From positions 1 to 9,548 of the forward strand of contig CAUTVF010000035.1 in NCBI GenBank assembly GCA_963541805.1: a stretch of DNA of 9,548 nucleotides, in the 5' to 3' direction. Numbering within the stretch: the first letter of the stretch is position 1; every line of letters starts with the position of its first letter. Positions 5,890 to 9,548 of this stretch are shown here, in pieces. The DNA comes from CAUTVF01 sp963541805. GTDB taxonomy: Bacteria; Pseudomonadota; Alphaproteobacteria; Rs-D84; CASDRH01. The translations under genes and the position numbers were made by a program. Below the pieces are notes generated by a model. That model searched no databases, had not been told where the DNA came from, and saw only the letters and a list, made by a program, of their open reading frames with translations.

Positions 5890-8745
5890 CTATTTATTTT
5901 TTAAATATGGTTTTAGATATTGTCCTGTCCAACTATTCTTACAAAGAACTATTTCTTCTGGAGTACCAGCCGCAACAATTTGCCCACCCATTTCTCCACC
6001 TTCTGGGCCGATATCAATTATATAATCTGCTGTCTTTATCACTTCTAAATTATGTTCAATAACTGCAACGGTGTTTCCCTGGTCAACAAATTCATGTAAA
6101 ACATCAAGTAATTTATGTACATCTGCAAAGTGCAAACCAGTTGTAGGTTCATCCAGAATATATAATGTTTTACCTGTAGACTTTTTAGATAATTCTTTTG
6201 CCAGTTTAACCCTCTGCGCTTCTCCACCAGACAAAGTTGTTGCAAACTGCCCCAGTTTAATATACGAAAGACCAACACGATTTAAAAACAATAATTTATT
6301 TTTAATTGTTGGAACATTTTCAAAAAAAGTTAATGCTTCATCTACTGTTAAATCAAGAACATCAGCAATTGATTTATCACGATACTTTACATCCAGCGTT
6401 TCTTTATTATATCGTCTACCCTTACATTCATCACATTCAACATAAACATCAGGCAAAAAATGCATTTCAATCTTTATCACTCCCTCCCCTTGACATGCTT
6501 CACATCGTCCACCTTTAACATTAAAAGAAAAACGTCCATTTTGATATCCTCTTTGTTTTGATAAAGGTAAATTTGCATACCAATCACGAATAAAATCAAA
6601 CACTCCAGTATACGTCGCTGGATTACTACGCGGAGTTCTTCCAATCGGAGATTGATTAATTTCAATTATTTTATCAATATTATTTATACCAGTAATCGAA
6701 TCGCATTCTCCGATATTTATTGTATTTGTTCCATAGAGTTCCTTCATGATATAGGGATAAATCGTATCGATTAACAATGACGACTTTCCAGATCCAGATA
6801 CCCCTGTTAAACAAATAAATTTTCCCAAAGGCAAATCAATAGATATATTTTTTAAATTATTATGTCGCGCCCCTCTAATTGAAATAAATTGCCCATTACC
6901 CAAACGCCGTTTTTTGGGAACTGGTATAAATTTTTCTCCACGTAGATATTGAGAAGTCAAAGAATTTTTAGATTGCAAAATCTCATCAATTGAACCAGCC
7001 GCAATAACATTTCCACCGTTAATTCCAGCACCCAAACCCATATCAACAATATAGTCTGCACTACGGATCGCATCCTCATCGTGTTCAACTACAATAACAG
7101 TATTATCTTGCTTTTTTAATTGTTGTAAGGTGTTCAATAACTTAGCATTATCACGTTGATGCAATCCAATTGACGGCTCATCCAAAACGTATAAGACTCC
7201 TGTTAAACCACTTCCAATTTGAGATGCCAATCTGATACGTTGAGATTCCCCACCTGAAAGCGTACCAGAGCTACGCGATAATGTTAAATATCCAAGCCCA
7301 ACATTTATAAGGAAAGTTAATCTATCAGTAATTTCTTTTAATATTCTGGATGCAATATCGCGATTTTTTGGAGATAACGATTTCTGTACTACATCAAACC
7401 AATTTAAACAATCAACGATTGATAGATTACAAATTTCAATAATACCTTTACCCCCAATTTTAACTGATAATGCTTTCTCGTTCAAACGTTTGCCATGACA
7501 AGTCGAACATTCAATTTCTCTTTGATATCTGGAAATTTCATCACGTCTATATTCCGATGTCGTTTCTTTAAATAAACGAGATAAATTACCAATAACCCCT
7601 TCATATGGTTTATTATAAACAAAACCATGCCAATTAATTTCAACTGGAATATCTCCTGTTCCAAACATTATTAAATCTTGATTTTGTTTACTTAAACTTC
7701 TCCAAGGTTTATCCATTGATATATTGTAATGTCTACATACACCCTCGATTAAATGTTCATATGTTGTCATAACTCCGTTTCGCGAAAATGGAGCAATAGC
7801 ACCACGCCTTAAAGTTATAGAATGATCTGGAATAATCAAATCAGGATCAAAACGAAATTCGACACCAAGACCTGCACACCGTTCACACGCTCCCTGTGGA
7901 GAGTTAAATGAAAATAATCTAGGTTCTATAGATTCAACAGTGAATCCGGATACAGGGCATGCAAAATTCTCAGAAAAAACAACCTGCTTTTTAGTATTTA
8001 TATCTTCAATAATTGCGATACCATTTGCAAGTTTTAAAGTTTTTTCAAAATCTTCCACCAGACGACTTAAAAATTGCTTTTTCGTTTCCAGATATTTTTC
8101 ATCATTTTTAATAATCAATCTATCGGTAATTACTTCAATAGTATGGCGTCTATTTTTATCAAGAGACACAATGCCAGTCATCTCATAAATATCACCATCA
8201 ATTCGCAAACGAGTAAAACCTTGTTTTTGTAAATCAAGTTGTACTTTTTTATGTTCTCCCTTTTCAGATCTGATAACAGGAGCAATAACATAAATTTTAT
8301 CTTCATTTTCAAAAGATGACAATACCCCATCAACCATTTGAGAAATAGTCTGGCTTTCAATTGGCAACCCAGTTTCAGGAGAATAAGGTACACCAACACG
8401 CGCCCAAAGTAGGCGCATATAATCATATATTTCTGTTACAGTCCCAACTATAGAACGTGGATTTTTTGATGTAGTTTTTTGCTCAATTGAAATAGCAGGA
8501 GATAACCCCTCGATTGTATCAACATCTGGTTTTTTTTGAAGATCTAAAAACTGTCTAGCATATGCTGATAAACTTTCGACATATCTACGCTGTCCATCTG
8601 CATATATTGTATCAAATGCCAATGATGACTTTCCAGATCCGGAAACCCCAGTAATTACAATTAATTGATCTCGTGGAATATCAATACTTACATTTTGTAA
8701 ATTATGTTCACGTGCTCCACGAATTTTTATAAATTTTTGATTCAT
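5890..8745 (-). CDS. uvrA: Excinuclease ABC subunit A
   Basis: UvrA is the damage-recognising ATPase of nucleotide excision repair; it works as a dimer with UvrB in the cytoplasm. The 951-residue protein is full length and unbroken. The first ABC module has Walker [10 protein letters not shown] (33-41), signature [12 protein letters not shown] (496-507) and Walker [12 protein letters not shown] (519-529). The second has Walker A at 648-656, [12 protein letters not shown] (838-849) and [10 protein letters not shown] (863-872). Zinc sites: C263, C287 and C290 with Ser at 266 in the first module; C413/C416; and C748, C751, C771, C774 in the third. Ser at the second position (CPVSGF) is, from memory, normal in alphaproteobacteria. 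An AGGAAAA 7 nt before the ATG fixes the start. tolA ends about 25 bp upstream, so uvrA is probably transcribed with it; I see no SOS (LexA) box between them. Confidence 0.97.
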   Translation of the reverse strand: MNQKFIKIRGAREHNLQNVSIDIPRDQLIVITGVSGSGKSSLAFDTIYADGQRRYVESLSAYARQFLDLQKKPDVDTIEGLSPAISIEQKTTSKNPRSIVGTVTEIYDYMRLLWARVGVPYSPETGLPIESQTISQMVDGVLSSFENEDKIYVIAPVIRSEKGEHKKVQLDLQKQGFTRLRIDGDIYEMTGIVSLDKNRRHTIEVITDRLIIKNDEKYLETKKQFLSRLVEDFEKTLKLANGIAIIEDINTKKQVVFSENFACPVSGFTVESIEPRLFSFNSPQGACERCAGLGVEFRFDPDLIIPDHSITLRRGAIAPFSRNGVMTTYEHLIEGVCRHYNISMDKPWRSLSKQNQDLIMFGTGDIPVEINWHGFVYNKPYEGVIGNLSRLFKETTSEYRRDEISRYQREIECSTCHGKRLNEKALSVKIGGKGIIEICNLSIVDCLNWFDVVQKSLSPKNRDIASRILKEITDRLTFLINVGLGYLTLSRSSGTLSGGESQRIRLASQIGSGLTGVLYVLDEPSIGLHQRDNAKLLNTLQQLKKQDNTVIVVEHDEDAIRSADYIVDMGLGAGINGGNVIAAGSIDEILQSKNSLTSQYLRGEKFIPVPKKRRLGNGQFISIRGARHNNLKNISIDLPLGKFICLTGVSGSGKSSLLIDTIYPYIMKELYGTNTINIGECDSITGINNIDKIIEINQSPIGRTPRSNPATYTGVFDFIRDWYANLPLSKQRGYQNGRFSFNVKGGRCEACQGEGVIKIEMHFLPDVYVECDECKGRRYNKETLDVKYRDKSIADVLDLTVDEALTFFENVPTIKNKLLFLNRVGLSYIKLGQFATTLSGGEAQRVKLAKELSKKSTGKTLYILDEPTTGLHFADVHKLLDVLHEFVDQGNTVAVIEHNLEVIKTADYIIDIGPEGGEMGGQIVAAGTPEEIVLCKNSWTGQYLKPYLKNK

Positions 8746-8752
8746 TATTTAC

Positions 8753-8759
8753 TTTTCCT
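8753..8759 (-). promoter_or_regulatory. Ribosome-binding site of uvrA
   Basis: On the minus strand AGGAAAA ends 7 nt before the ATG at 8745, supporting this start. It lies in the short gap after the tolA stop codon. Confidence 0.6.
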
Positions 8760-8770
8760 AACTTATTCAA

Positions 8771-9548
8771 TCATTCAACACTTTTTTTATCAGGATAAAA
8801 ATTAAAATTAATAGTTTTCCAATAATTATATCTTTCTATTGAAAATTTATATGGAGCACACGAAACAATTGCACGCCTGGCACTATCTGCTACTACATTA
8901 AATTCGTTAGAATTATTATACTCCCCAGAATTTAATATATCGATACTTTTTACATATCCAGTTTCAAATAAACTAACTGTCATTCTAACAACAATATTTT
9001 GAATGCCTTTAACCCCAGCGTCAATATTCCAACAATTTTGTACACGAAATTTGACTGCACTGATATATGAAATTTGTAAATCATTCTTAATCTCATCTTT
9101 CGATATTATACCTGCAGGTATATTTATATCTTCTATAGTCTCTGCTTGAATACCTTTTTTAACATTAACCAACAAGTCATCTTGCATATCTTTAATATCG
9201 GATTTTTTAATTTTATTAGTTTTTTCATCATTCTTTTTTTTCTTTGTCTTGATCGAATTATCGTTTTTCTCTTTCAAATTATATGAAGAATCGACATTAC
9301 TTAATGTCTTATAATTATTTTTTATACTTTTCGATACAGTTTTTATAGATTTCTTTTTTATATTATCAACTGCCTTGTTAAGGTTAAGTTTCGTAAGCTT
9401 TGGTAATGAATCTTTTTTATCAACTTTCAAATCCGAAAGATCAAAGATTACAACCTTTTCCTGTTTTATATTGCGATTAATGCCCAAATATAATTTTCCA
9501 GATAATACTGTATAAATAATTACCCCAAGTATAAAAATTAAATGCAAC
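8771..9548 (-). CDS. tolA: TolA-like envelope protein (N-terminus outside window)
   Basis: TolA spans the periplasm from the inner membrane and reaches the Pal and TolB proteins, helping outer-membrane constriction during division. The visible 258 residues open with the end of a membrane anchor (LHLIFILGVIIYTVL). The TTG at 9547 is more likely an internal Leu of this anchor than a start, since TolA/TonB anchors often read ...SLxLHLxxx; the gene therefore runs off the right edge. Residues about 45-125 are a Lys/Asn/Ser-rich linker matching the helical domain II, though without the usual Ala. The C-terminal domain starts near 162: FRVQNCWNID, VVRMTVSLFETGYVK, SARRAIVSCAPYKF, YNYWKTINFNFYP. The Cys-Trp, CAPY and YxxWK positions fit alphaproteobacterial TolA. 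Downstream is uvrA rather than tolB. A TonB-type protein is less likely given the CAPY...W...F-x-P ending. Confidence 0.8.
   Translation of the reverse strand, partial: LHLIFILGVIIYTVLSGKLYLGINRNIKQEKVVIFDLSDLKVDKKDSLPKLTKLNLNKAVDNIKKKSIKTVSKSIKNNYKTLSNVDSSYNLKEKNDNSIKTKKKKNDEKTNKIKKSDIKDMQDDLLVNVKKGIQAETIEDINIPAGIISKDEIKNDLQISYISAVKFRVQNCWNIDAGVKGIQNIVVRMTVSLFETGYVKSIDILNSGEYNNSNEFNVVADSARRAIVSCAPYKFSIERYNYWKTINFNFYPDKKSVE

Noticed and set aside
5806..5904. 32-codon ATG frame in the yqeY-uvrA spacer
   Set aside because: No ribosome-binding site, no recognisable features, and it runs into the antisense end of uvrA. It is probably chance.
6071..6445. Open frame of 124 codons on the plus strand inside uvrA
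   Set aside because: It is antisense to conserved UvrA sequence, including ABC and zinc motifs, and has no recognisable domain. It is a shadow of the uvrA codons, as are the other open frames within 6045-8426.
7945..7959. Ser replacing the second Cys of the first UvrA zinc module
   Set aside because: CPVSGF is, as far as I recall, the ordinary form in alphaproteobacteria, so it is a lineage marker and not a defect.
1..9548. Alternative genetic code (UGA as Trp)
   Set aside because: Conserved Trp positions use TGG, and TGA serves as the stop of envC and tolA at the expected ends, so the standard bacterial code fits.

Overview
The window is strongly A+T-rich (roughly 70% by eye) and looks like housekeeping sequence from a reduced alphaproteobacterium, probably of a host-associated Rickettsiales or Holosporales type. 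The alphaproteobacterial placement rests on three things: the UvrA first zinc module reads CPVSGF, as I recall for alphaproteobacterial UvrA; the TolA C-terminal domain has the CW...CAPY...YWK pattern; and the Era tail ends in the ...FYEEFGLEF style. The host-associated part is an inference from base composition and from eroded or frameshifted genes. I cannot name a genus.

Layout, left to right: the 3' end of dnaE (+); era (-), facing dnaE and carrying a frameshift close to its C-terminus; a short cca/poly(A) polymerase-like gene (-); then, divergently, a probable operon of envC (+, split by a frameshift), an optional tiny hydrophobic ORF, the periplasmic protease gene ctpA (+), and a YqeY/GatB-like gene (+). 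A 126-bp convergent spacer follows. On the minus strand come uvrA and, upstream of it, the 3' part of tolA, whose 5' end lies beyond the window. tolA and uvrA are about 25 bp apart and probably co-transcribed.

Functions: DnaE (replication), UvrA (nucleotide excision repair), Era (30S maturation) and Cca (tRNA 3' end) are core information genes. EnvC, CtpA and TolA all act at the cell envelope: EnvC-type proteins activate septal amidases, Ctp/Prc proteases trim periplasmic proteins, and TolA links the inner and outer membranes at division. The set implies a cell that still makes peptidoglycan and an outer membrane.

The notable features are two independent reading-frame breaks in conserved genes (era near 902-914, envC near 3389-3425), a Cca protein lacking most of its C-terminal body and tail, and an altered GXXG loop in the Era KH domain. 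No gene here suggests a defence island, mobile element, CRISPR array, RNA gene or new multi-gene system. No intergenic stretch exceeds 300 bases.
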